From NCBI GenBank assembly GCA_025345505.1, contig JANVCC010000261.1:5795460-5859459 (forward strand): a stretch of DNA of 64,000 nt, read 5' to 3'. The stretch is from Todiramphus chloris collaris (taxonomy: Eukaryota > Chordata > Aves > Coraciiformes > Alcedinidae). The notes below the pieces were generated by a model, which made no database searches, was not told the origin of the DNA, and saw only the letters and a list, made by a program, of their open reading frames with translations. A program made the position numbers and the translations under genes. Numbering within the stretch: position 1 is the first letter of the stretch; every line of letters starts with the position of its first letter. Positions 40,161 through 52,600 of this stretch are shown here, in pieces.

Positions 40161-42154
40161 TGCTGGATTGTACCTTACCTGGAAAGCAGAATTCAGTTTG
40201 AAATCTTAATGACAGTTAAAGCAGTTTTTACCTCTGCTACATGTCATGGCTTCCCTTTTCCTTAAGAAAAAAAAAATAAACAAAGAGAGAAAAAAGAAAC
40301 AACAACGACAACAACAACAAAAGTATAAAGGAAGAAATATCAGGCTGTCATGGAAATTCTCAACTAAATCTCTTTTCTTTGATTCTCATTCCCAGGCTTT
40401 GTGCAAATAGTTTATTTGATTTGACACCTACTGCACAAAAGGTTGCCCCTTCTGTTCTATCAAGGCTGGTATCAAGAAAAGAGAGAGAAAAATCGCACAG
40501 CTGGTATTACAGAGAACCCAAAAATATACAAAGATGTACCAGAGGGAATAGTCATCAACATAAAGTGAACAAGCACCCAGACTATTGATTACATGCTGCT
40601 CACAGAACACCAGGCATTTCTGCCAACTTCTTTCCACTCTTACACTGAGCTGCAGACAGCATGTTGTACTTTGCATCATCAGTTTTGATGAATAATGCAC
40701 TGATAAACACTGCAGCCAATATTCTGGAGGAGCTGAGAAGCCAGATGTCATCTGGACCTCCAATAGTTTTAACCCTGGGTCTCTGACAGACACTGAAATA
40801 AACACCAGACATGCACCACAGAATGGGCGATGCCCTAATGTGAGCTTAGGTACAATATTAAGCTGACAGGCATATGAAAAAGAAAAAGGCATTGTAATCT
40901 TTTCAGAATCAACTTCCAGAGGTACTGAGATAGTGAGAAAGCAGCACCCCAGCATCTGCATGTGGGTCGGGGTGCCCAGACAAAAGAGGCTGTTAGCTGT
41001 CAGCTTGGCCCTGCGGGCTGCTGCCTGGATCTGTTGTGAAAGGCTCGACAGACTCGGTCCCCTGGGGAAGCAGGATCCCTGTTTGGAAGAGCGGATGCGT
41101 TCTTCCCACGGCTGTGGGCTGGGTGTGTTAGGCTGGCAATCAGCTGGGCATCTCAGTGATACACCAGAGCCTTTCTGCTCATGGGCAACAACGCGTAGCG
41201 AGGGTTCTCAAGCCCTTAAACCTCATTTGGTATTTATCTTACATGTATCCTCACCAGTGAGGCATGGCTTTTTTAAGCAACCTGTGGGCCCCCTATGTCC
41301 CCCCACTGATAAGGTCAGTGCTCAGGGGATCTCAGGCCTGTGAAGGTTTCATTTCAGTGGGTCTCAGCAGCACTAGGTACCCTTTAAAATCTCACATGGC
41401 TTAGCAATAGATTATGCAGTTTTGGAAGTAAACTATTCTACCCACCCATCTCAATAATCCAAGATCTCAGCATGCCACATAGGAGTAAAACTTACTTTTT
41501 TTAATAAATGAGGAGAAAGTCTCTACCTTCCCCAGAATTAAAGTGTAAAGGGCTCATTGCTAACTCAAAATTCTGTTTAAGGAAGATCTGCTTATATAAA
41601 AAGCCAAATTAGGCTCTCAAAGGCTGAGTGTATGCCTAAGCAATGGAAGAGTAGTTTCTCTCTGCTGGCACTGCAACACTGCTAGGGTCAGGAAGCCCCC
41701 TCATGGTTTGCTCACCAGGAGGAGGGTTGTATTATTTGAAGCATCCTAAATGTTCTGCTTTAGTTTACCGCCAGAATTTCCCAAGAAAAATGTCATGTAG
41801 AAAAGAATATATGTGGCTTAAATATGGATCGAAGGTGTTTTCCCTCTGTTTACTTTCTCCACTCTCTTTTGTACCTGAGTAACCATTCTTGGCATAGCTG
41901 GCAAATGCTCGAAGACGTGCCCTACTCCTGCATCGAGGGGAAATCCAAAAATAGGTATCATTCTCCTTATAATGCTATTTCTTTTCCATTCAGCTTGTCA
42001 AATAACTGACAAATGTGAAGCATGAATAAGGATCTCTTAAAGGTATGAAACAAACCAAGAAAAGAACTGACATGCACCTGGGAAGTGGTTAAAACAAAGT
42101 AGTAGATCGGGAAACGCTTACATAGATAAGGGGTAAGCTGTAAAAAGGCAGAGG
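40161..42154. other. Intergenic, no gene seen
   Basis: Unique sequence with one A-rich tract. The 177-residue minus ORF at 40428-40961 and the 136-residue plus ORF at 40933-41343 have no recognisable domain. Confidence 0.6.
40266..40322. repeat. A-rich tract with CAA repeat
   Basis: An A-rich segment passes into (CAA)n from about 40299, interrupted once by CGA. It is simple sequence only. Confidence 0.9.
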
Positions 42155-42670
42155 CAGTGACTATAGTGGAATTTCAATTATCCTGACATTGATGGGCATA
42201 GCAGTAGTGGAGTCATTAAGGATGGATGCGTGTTTCTGAGAGCGGTACCAAACTGTTTTTTTCGGTTTGAGGAGCAATCAACAAGACCAGGGGCTATTTT
42301 GGACTTAGTCCAAGGAAATGAAACTAGGTGAAATGAATAATATAGAAGATAATAAACCCTTAGGGCTAGGTTATAATATCATCAAATTGGAAATACTTCT
42401 GAAAATATTTGTGAATGGTTATAAAAGTACAATAATTTTGAGGACGGAATGAGTTGAAGAAAGTTGATTGGAATCAACTGTTTGTGGACAATAATGGAAA
42501 AGCATGCAGTATTTAAGAAATGGAGAGACTGCTATTTCTATTCAGTTTATTAGAATCAAAGTCAAAATGATAGCAAAAACAAGCTCATGTGGCCTCAAAA
42601 AATGTAATAAAGGTATCAAAATGCTTTCCTTATTTAAAAGGCCAGGCATCCTTGAAAAATGGGAAGGTTT
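42155..42670 (+). mobile_element. Ancient CR1-type LINE, endonuclease-to-linker region, plus strand (dead)
   Basis: At 42173-42196 the plus strand encodes FNYPDIDG, a decayed form of the GDFNYPDIDW motif of CR1 AP-endonucleases. Further matches to the CR1 ORF2 DNA follow in order: TATAATATCATCAAATT (near 42370), TTGATTGGAATCAACTGTTT (42462-42481) and GGCATCCTTGAAAAATGGGA (near 42645). The reading frame is broken many times. Similarity fades after 42670, before a GAA microsatellite. Confidence 0.78.
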
Positions 42671-42791
42671 GGCAGTTTTAAAATGAATGAGAACAACATC
42701 GAGAGAATACCAACAATGAATAATATCCATTAAATATTTCAATCAAAACTGAAGCCAAGTTGCTCAACTGTATGCATGCAATGTAAATGGT

Positions 42792-42828
42792 AAAAAAAGA
42801 AGAAGAAGAAGAAGAAGAAAAAAGAAAG
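42792..42828. repeat. (GAA)n microsatellite
   Basis: About eight GAA units flanked by A runs, just downstream of the ancient CR1 fragment. Confidence 0.95.
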
Positions 42829-45800
42829 ATGATAATGAAACACGGAGCACTCGTTCGTATCTATTTCCACAAATAGGACCAGTGCTCAGGCTTTCATCCA
42901 GAGCGCAGCTCCCGTGGCTGTGGCAGATTGAGGACACAAGTTGGGGTTATTCAGGGAGTGCACCCTTAAGGAAGCTGCTGGCAGTGGGAAAGCAGGATAA
43001 CAACTTCTATGCAGAAGGGTCTGATCCCACTCTTACGGTGCAAAAGACCACTTAGAAGTGGCTGCCTAAAAGTTGGTGCAGCCTCCACCCTGGCAACATG
43101 ATGGTTATTCTCACTTGCCACGACAACCTGGAGGAGTGAAGAGGAAGAAATACATCTTGATCCATACACATTATTCTAAGGGCATGGACAAATGATCAGG
43201 GAGGTGCTTCAAGCACATGCATTTCATTTTGCAGAGACACAGCCAAGATGGCTCTTGAGATGGTTGTATCTTTCAGCTGAGGGGGGCAGGAACCTCTTCC
43301 AGTAAGCTCAGTCCTTCCCAATTTACCTATGTTTTCAGCCACCGTTTCTGAGTAAACTCTCTGTATCTTCTCCTGAGTGACATGGTTTCTCTCACCAGAG
43401 AGGACCCTTTTCATTCTGCTCAACTAGTGGTGGGAGAGCCAGAGTTACTTGGCTAAATCCTGCCCCGGGAAGGAAACCAAAGACATTGCCTAGTAAGTCT
43501 CAGCAGAGGGACAGACAGACAACAGACGCTTGTGAAAACAAGAGGCTGCGCGGAGGGTTGCGGGAATGTGCTGAGGGAGGTACTTTGCCTCTTCCTGGGG
43601 AGAAACAGGATGTCCTTGGTGAGAGTGTGCTGCAGTCAGCAGAGAGACCGGCCAGGCAGAGACGGGGCTGGCTATGCCTGGCTGAGCAGCACTTCATGCC
43701 CCCGTAGGGATGTGTTGTTCAGCTGGCAGCATCTCCTGCTGCTGTACAGAGCCCGTGACCGGAATTGCTGCTTCTCCCAGGGAAGGAGGTGCCAGAGCCT
43801 TCCTCCTTCCTTCCCCGCAGCCACGTATTCCTCAGCTCACATCACCAGCCCAACATGCCATGCAGTTGATCTCCACCCTTCTTCAGTATCCAGAAAGACT
43901 GGAATTACTTATTTCAGTTCAACCTCGTAACATGGAAAGCTCAAGATGCCAGGATGCTTTTTATATCTCAGATTTTCAAGCAGACCTCATGTCTAGCACC
44001 CAAGCTCCAAGGCAGCCCTTCTGATTTTCCAGCATGCTTAAGCTGAGGACAAAGTGGTGACTTTTTCTACGCTGCACTGGTGACTCACAAGCAGCCTCAG
44101 AATCTAGAAAAGGACAAGGTTAAGTGTTTTGGTTTTTTCTTCAGCCACTAATTTTCTACTCCATTCTCACCAGGTACCTTCAGAACACAAGACCACTGAT
44201 AACAGAAAAAGGGCTTTTGGGGAGACACCAGCTCTCACAGGGGTGAACCTTCTTGTAAAATGCTGGAACCAGGTGCAGATGAATCCCGAAGACAGATGGT
44301 TTCTGGTTTTCACGGTCTGAAGGACCTCACACGGATGAATTGCACAGTAAAGCCCCATGCCCAGGTTTCCATGATGAAGGCCAAAGGGAAAGAATGGATT
44401 GAGGAGGATTATGAATGATTTCAGGACCATTCTGAAGTTGTTCAGTGGGAATTAGGCACAATATTATATCCAGTAGAGTTTTGCACAGAAGTAAATGTGG
44501 TACAGAACAGAGGAGAATCAGACACCTAACACACAGACTGTGGAAATCGTGATTTTGGCTTCAAAGGTAAAGTTGAAAAGCAGTTGATTTTGTCCAGTTA
44601 CGTGTTGTGGAAATGAACCCAGCCCAAATTAAGCTTACCAAGTCCTCAAATTCTAGACAGGGACCTTGCAGTTTTGGGTGGGTGTGTGAATAGTGTCCAA
44701 ATATGAGCAAGTTGAATCTCACCCACCAGTGAGACTCCTTGGAGAGAGAGGATGGCCCTGAGCGAAGCCTCAGTTTCTTGCATGAATCCTCTCACGTCAA
44801 ACACTTTGGCACCTATCAAGCACTGAGCATCCCCCACCTCTCCCTACAGGCCTCTCTCCGTGCGGCAGCTCCACCGCTGATTCACGTGTGCCACCAGAGC
44901 TTGTAGGACCCCTGCTCACCTCTACTGCAAGCTGGCCTGAGATGGTTCACACTGTGCTCACAAAACCCACAAAACTCAGTGGAATTTTCAGCCCTGCGAT
45001 AATGATCCGTATTTCCATGAGCCCATAGAGCACTCCAAAATTTAGCAGGGAGAGAGCAAGATCATGCATACCTGTACAGAATTACTTGTCGCCTAGGCAG
45101 AGAAGCAGAGAGGAGGATGTAGAAGGAGCAGAAGCAAGTGCAATAGCTACCTCTTTCTCTGGAAAATTCAGAACTACAGAGGTGAAAACAACTGTTCTGT
45201 AAGAAAATGGATGTTTGTTTTTAAAGTCAAGTCTGCAGCAAACAAGACTGAGACTGACCCATAAAACCCTGGGATGCTCACACCATGGCATCCTCCTTTT
45301 CTCCGAGCATCCGTGTAAAGTGAGGATCAAAGAAAGGATTGCACAAGTGTAGAAACCAGATTAAAATTTTATTTTATGTGGTTTTTTTAAATCCTACCGC
45401 ACAGTCTGGCCATGGAGAAGAGCAAGCCTCAGCCTTTGTGGTGATAGAACCTGCCACATATTTGCCCTGGGTAATGAGCTCAGAGGAGGAGATTTGAAAG
45501 AAGACTTTGCATTGTTCGAGGAGGCTCTGGAGCAGAGGGAGGGTGGAATTCCATCTGTTCACTTCCGCTCGGTTCAGTGAGCTGCTTCACTTTTAATGGT
45601 TCACTAAGCTGTGACACTTAGCAGAAATTACGGTAAATGTTTTTTAAAACCTTTACATTATCATTTAAGAAGCCACATGACAAGATCACTGAAAAGCTAA
45701 CCCTTTGATCTCTGTCTCTTGTGAGGTTTTTTTGTCTGTTAATGGAGACAATGTACCATGTGCCATTGAGGCTGGCTAATGTTTTGGCGTGCTTCTGCTC

Positions 45801-48800
45801 ACGTTGCCCCCTGTTTTAATGGCATTCTCTGTGGTGTTTTTTTCATGCCATTGCAAAAAAAAAACCCCAAACCAACAACCCACATATTGTTGCCCTTAAA
45901 AGCTATAGGCATCTCAGCAGTTCCCATATATGTCTTCATGTGTTAGGAGAGCTGACAAACAGCTCACACTCCAGCTCAGATAGGAAGTACCCTATGTTAC
46001 CGATCAGGTGGAATTCCACTTTGCCTGCTTGAGTGACTCTGTGAACAATGTAAATCATTAAGTAAGTCTTTGCAGTGGTGCAGAAAGGTGATGGGGGAAG
46101 GGAGCTCTGTATCTGGTGTTTGTTCAATGCAATTTCACAGGAAGACTGTTTATTTTCCATAAACCTTTGAAGAAGACCAAGTGGTAGTCAACAAGTTCAG
46201 TTTGACTTGAAGACAGGGATGAGAAGTCATGGTAAATGCTTCTGCACTTCGTGTTTAATCAGCATTTAAGGCATTTTTTTCTCCCTACATTTTCTCCTTT
46301 CCATCAGAGTTTTCAGCAGTTTCTTGTATAAATTGGCCTTTTCCATCTGGAGAAAAGTCTATGGAGTGTCTGGAAGACTTGGAGCAACCATTTGGACGAC
46401 TTCACTGCTGTAGAAATTGGCCCTTTAAGTACTAAGAGAAAATATTTATCTTTTTGCAATCTTTATCCTTTTGCAAAGAAGGGAAACACATACAAATGAA
46501 GCCAGACTCCCCACAGATCCATGGCTTGCAAAGTTTTCTGCTGCCTTTTCTCTAGTCAAAGGAAGTGGTTTACAGCTTCTTTAGTCAGACCAGGCTCCCT
46601 CATCAACTACACCGCACAGGCAGACTGAAAAACAAATAGAGTCTACATATTCCAGACCTTAGAGATCATTTCTACCTTCTCTGACCTTCAAGAGTTAAAT
46701 AATAAAGCCTGTTTTGGTGTTAGAGGACAATTCCGTGCAGCTTGAGAACAATTTTTTTTTTTTCCTTTTATCAGTTGTGCCTGATCCAGGCCATGGGCAT
46801 GAGTTCACAACATGAGTTCAAGCCCTTCATTATGTGAAGACATCCCACAGAAAACAGGTATCTCAAAGATATAGGAGGGTGTCCACAGCACTGGCTTCTT
46901 TGTGCTCACAATTTACCAAGAAGCATGGTCAGCACACTTTACCATTACGATTTCAGCCATCACAAAGGAACATTCTGAAGTAAAAAGCAGTTAAATAAAC
47001 CCAGTGAGTTCTTGCTATAGCTCTGCTCTTTTGTTTGCCCTCTTGCTGAAAACTGTCCATTTTCCTCCTACAAGGAGGAATCTACCAGAAGAGCAAAAGG
47101 ATGCTCTGACCATTTATAAGAAGGCTGATAACTATTCACTGAGAAGAGACAGAAAGATCACCAGAGAGGGAGAGAGAAGCAAGGACTGCAGCTAAATTTC
47201 AGGTAGCAGAATATAATACTTTGGACAAATCAACAGCAATCAAGAGGAAGTAAGTAGATGAGCTGGTTGGGATTCCAGCTGCAAGTAGCTTCATATCTTC
47301 CCTTCCCTCGAGCTGATGATTTGAGTGAGGCACTACTGACCTTGAGAATCTGCAGCACAAATAAAATAAACAAAAGCAAGCAGCTAAATATCGGCACTAG
47401 GAGTCTATTTTGCATTGCTCCCTGCATCATCTCCATGCTGCACTTTGCCCATGATCCCAGATCACCCACACTGCTCGGGAGCATCCAGCCTGGGGAAGCC
47501 CTCACATCGCACCACTCATACGCTGATTGACGCTTGCTGTTCTCTGACCAGGCACAGGCATAGCCAGAAAAACCCCTCTGCCTCCCCCTCAGCTCTGCTG
47601 AAATGTAAGTCCAAATATTTCTTTTCAAGCAGTGCCCAAGCCTTTTTTCTCTTCCCCTCTTGGGGATTTGCGAAAGCTCATTTGAACTCCAGTGTCCCTG
47701 TACCGGTGCAGCGGCCAGTGAATGCTTTATGTTCGAGAGACATGCTACCTCTCAATCTAAACGTGGAATCCTTCCTGCAGAAATATCCATATCTCATGAA
47801 GCTGGAAAAGCATGGCCAATATAGAGCAAATAAATCTATCTGCATGTGGACTTTGACTGGTATCAAACTGGCTCATTTATTGCCACAACTCTTTGCTGGG
47901 AGATTTTTGTTCTGCTGTAGAGCTGCTAAATTCCCCTTGAGTACTATTAGTGTTGCTGCTTTTTATGTCTCTCTCCATGACACTACTCAATGCAAGTTAT
48001 AATTAACTCAGAGGAAGTAGAAGGGGATGGACTCTGTCTGTTTAGAGGGAGATGGGTACAGAACAGGGAAAAATAATGCCAAATGACCTTTGGGCTTTCT
48101 GGTATCCCCTGAACACTTGGGCCTTGGTTATTTTTAGACCTCACCTCACTACTGAGAGGCAGCCCACAGCCTGCTGTCAGCCACAACCAACAGCAATCAG
48201 GACTAATTTTCAGGGCTGAGGGAGGACTTGAATAACTTGACTCGTAAGACCTTTGTACTGGCATTTCGCACAAGGCTGGTTTTTAGCCTTGGAGAACTGC
48301 AGAAGGCTACAATCCTAGTATCAAAGGTGAAAATGTGTCTGTTTTCCAGCAACACTGGACAATCCAGAGAACAATTTATTGCTTAACTATTGAAGATTTG
48401 AATGCAGAACCTATCCCGACTCCCATAGATGGCCACGTTTGTGTATGCACACAAAGGCTGGAGGGCTAGTACGTAACTGAGGCACGCAAAGGCAGGCTCA
48501 GGGAGGGTAGCACAGAATTGCCAGAGGAACGTGCATTTAAGCAGGATCCAAGGTTTCTTGCATTTTTTTGAAGTACTGCATTGTGGAAGAAAAAAAGGGT
48601 AGAAAACCTAGGAAAGTAACGATCACATCGCATGTGCTTTGGATGCAGAAATTATTCCCCTAGCAGCAAACAGTGAATGCTAATAGGATCTTCGTGATCA
48701 GCTCACAGAATCTTTGGAAGTCGACAAGAAAAAATAAAGTGTCCTTTCTGACTTGGACATCCCTCCTGCAGGTATATACAGTTATAAGTCACGATATACG

Positions 48801-49509
48801 GCTGAGTAAACGTACCGAGTTCAGCAGCACCACTCTTGTGTGCACATTTCTCACCCAGGTCTCAGTAATGTACGCTCACAGTCTAAATAGTTCATACTTT
48901 CGAACTATCCAAAAAGTGAGTTTCTGAACCAAGAAGCCATTTGAATAACTAGTGTGCTATTTTGATCTGCATTCTAATTTGAAAACTCATCATTATTTAC
49001 ATGATAAACATAAACGGTGCATTTGGAGTTGTTATAGTCCATCATGTAAATCCGTATTTAAGCATTATGAAAAAGAGGATTTGTGACTCAGTAGATCATA
49101 TTAGCTGTAGAGCAGATATTCCTGTTGATCAAATCTGTTTTCTTACTGCCCAATGTGCATCAAGTTCATGTGATAAAAAATCCTTATGACATATTTACTG
49201 CTGTGTGAAATTATGTGGTCATTTTTTATTTCTTTGTATTTTTCCTATAACATGCTAAGCAGCTTGGCAGTCTCCGAGGAGAGCAGCAGTCTTATTCTAG
49301 ATGGCCCTACGTTGATCTCAGCTAGGTGGTTGTGAGCGGTGAGTTCCCACGGGTTTAATAAAGGTTCCCACGAACATTTTCCCCCCCACCTCGCTGATGC
49401 CTGTGATGTTCTGTGGGCACGTCTTCCTCACAAAAAAACATGCCAGCTCTGCATACTCCTTTCTCGGACAGAAAACATCATCTCTACATTCTCATTTCCC
49501 CTGTTTTGA
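42829..49509. other. Intergenic, no gene seen
   Basis: Unique sequence. The longest open frame (195 residues, plus, 47415-48002) has no recognisable motif or start context and overlaps a minus frame of 132 residues, so it is treated as chance. Confidence 0.6.
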
Positions 49510-49629
49510 GACGTTAAGTGGCACTCAGTGACATGGTTTAGTGACAGGCTTGCCTGTGCTAGATTAATGGTTGGACTTGATGATTTTCAAGGTCTTTTCT
49601 GACCTAAATAATTCTGTGATTCTATGATT
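49510..49629 (+). mobile_element. CR1 LINE 3' end with octamer tail
   Basis: The stretch contains GTGACATGGTTTAGTGACAG, TTGGACTTGATGATTTTCAA, GGTCTTTTCTGACCTAAATA and ends ATTCTGTGATTCTATGATT, the ATTCTRTG-type repeats that close avian CR1 elements. It is severely 5'-truncated to about 120 bases. This is one of the clearest signs that the host is a bird. Confidence 0.93.
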
Positions 49630-52600
49630 ATCCCACTGATCCACCACACTTGCTCGTGCCAATAACCTGGTAGCATTAAAGCCAGTCTCCTTGCCCAGCA
49701 ACTCTTTGCAAGGCCAATTCAGTAGAAGTGAGCTTGGTGGTCTCTGATACCCCTGTCTCTTGGGGCACCCGGTTCTCCTGCCAGTGCTAACCCTACAGTG
49801 CTGGCTCAGACAACTGCTGGGTCTGCCCTGCCACTGGGATGGGCAGGCAACAGGCAGATGCATTTTTCCTTTTGGTCCTCAGGTTGACAGTCGCATGCAG
49901 ACAGACAGACGAAGGCATCTCCCAAATGCTGGAAAGAGCTCTACAGCTGGTGTTGAAGGGAGAAGCAATAGCTCTTTTGTCTTGTGCATGGCAGTACATG
50001 CTCTTCTTGCTTCATGCTGGGCCAAAAAGACCAATTTCATTGCTCTTGCTGCTGCTGCCGTCAATGGTGCATTAAAACCGTGAACATTCAGACAGGGCTT
50101 TAAACGTAGAGAGATCAGCCTTAGCACTTGACCGTGAGCTGGAAATTTTCCTTCTCGTTTCCACCCTAAGCTCAATCAGAAGATATCTGACATTACTGTG
50201 ACTTTATTTACATGGCACAAAGTTTTTAGGGACTGTTAATGAGCTAATGTTTTTAGGATACTCTTAGCTGCCACCATGCTGTGTCCGTGCTCCCTGTGTG
50301 CTTGGAGGGGGGACAGAGGCAGATTTTTGTCTGCTCAGCCTCCTGCAGCAGAAGTACTTTCTCCCTTTAGGTCATGTTTTAAGGTTTGTTTTGCCAACTA
50401 AGGGGAAACAAACTTCAGCCTGGATCATCAAAGATTTGTAGAAACCAATACATTTAAGGAAGCCAATGCTTTGTTGTTAAAACTGAGATCATCTTTACAC
50501 AGCCCCAGGTGTTATTGCTGTTGGCCAAAGCTTGTAGAAGACCCCCATAAATCCTGTTTCCATCGTCAGTGAGGACAGTGAGCAGTAGGGTCCCACCTGA
50601 TGTGCTGCTCTGCTTTTTGACCTTCTTGGGCGAAATCTATCGCAGTCTGAAACCAGGAGATGAGTCAGACAGAAGTGAAGGGATAAGGAGAAGGTAAGAC
50701 AAATGAAATGGCAAAATAAGGACAAGGCTCTGCCTAGCAGATGTTCGTATTCCTGCAGTCTCATTACCTTTGTTTAAATGTTTGAATCAATGCTCTTAGT
50801 TTAATAAACAAAACAGATGCAAGATTCGCAGCTAAGTGTTAGGAGTGAATGTCAAGGCACAGTGAGCAATCTGCGTGTCCCCTGGGACCGTGGGGTTTGG
50901 TCCAGGATGGGAAACCTGTTGTTAGAACTGTTCTGAGATCATATCCCACTGGCCCTGATTACCTTGATGTTGGGGAAATATCTCAAGGGATGTAAATTGC
51001 CTAGAATCATTTACAACAGCTGCCAGCAACTGCGATTCTGTGTTATTACAAAAGCAATCTCCCTTCCTGGGAATTTGATTTGCAAAAATAGAAGAATTAA
51101 TAGAAATAGAAAGGTTTTAAAATAAGATCGGTTTCCAAAAACCAGACGCCCTTTTTGACACAAGTATCCCTTATGCTCTCAAATGGGAGTAATTACAGAA
51201 GTGACTGTCACAAGATGGTACCTGCTTATGAAAAATAAATCTCTCCCTTGAATTTAGGCAGGCTCGAGTCAATATTTCTTGCAGAGGAAATCTCTCCTTT
51301 AAGCTCAGTATATTTTCTGGAACAATGGATATTGAATTGTGTCTGTTAATATCATCATTTGACATCTACCGTTTTGTATATTTCGTGTTCCAGTGAAACC
51401 TTCACTGTATTGCTAATGAAATAATTTTTTTATGTTCTCAATAATCATTATTCTCTTTAATGAAAAGTTAGGGCAGATCTTTCAGTCCTTACATGTGGGA
51501 ATAATTTCTACCCTCACATTACTTTCTTGAGTAACTTAAGCTGACTTGAGTGAATTAAAGTTTTGTAGGGATGGCTTGTTCATACCATAAGTGCTAATTG
51601 ACATCTATTTCAGAACATGACATTCCAGAATAAACCCCACTTTAAGACATTAACGCAATTAGGGGTTTTATAACAATTAGTATAATTATGTTTTGGGTAA
51701 TAACTAGTAAGTCACTGCAGTGGAATGTAAGGTAATGTCTCCTGCCAGATGCCTTCAAAAATCCTGTGTCAGAGACAGTGAGAAAGACCTGTCCTGAGTC
51801 ACATAAAGCATAGCCCACAAACATGATAAAATAAAACAATAGGAGACGCGATACTTGTGTCATTTATTTTTGAGGCATGATTAATTCAATTTTTGGAGAT
51901 TTTGGAGCAAACAAAACAAACTGTTTCATTTCAATGCCTTTGTACCAGAAAGAGAGTCAGGTCCAGATACAGTGGTCAGTCTAATAAGTGATTAATAGCT
52001 AAAGTGAGCCACTGGTGCTTTATTTCCTATCCCTTGCTCTGCCTCCTCTTTAACACTCAGGTAACTGTCAGAAAGGGACCCAGCTATTACAGATGACAAG
52101 GGGTAAATGCCTTCGTGTTGTCCTCCAAAGGTTAAGGTTTACCAACCTCAGTTGGAAGCCACAATCTCCAATAACCATTAATCCACTAAACTCCAGTACG
52201 AGTGAACATATTTATGGCTGCAGTCACTAAAGGGTGAAATAAAGATTAGTTTTTAGTTAGGAACGCAAAGCTTTTTAGATCAATACAGACCCACTGCTGA
52301 AATCAATCTAAAGTTTGGAATTTTTAAGTAAAGATTTACTGGGCTTCCTTGTACAGTTAATTTTCCAAAGGGGGAATAGCCTCAGCAATGTTACATAGTA
52401 ATCAAATTGAGTAAACACTAGTCAGTTCGTAAACTGACCTCAGTTATGCACATAGCAAATGAGTGTACAGCCATAAAAACACCCATAATGTGTGGATAGT
52501 AAATTTGCCAATAAACAGGTAAAGCCAAAATGCACATATAGACTAACATGATAAAATATTAGCAGCTACATTTGCCTATTTGAAAACATAAATAATCAAT

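Noticed and set aside
47415-48002. 195-residue plus ORF
   Set aside because: No domain, no supporting context; probably chance.
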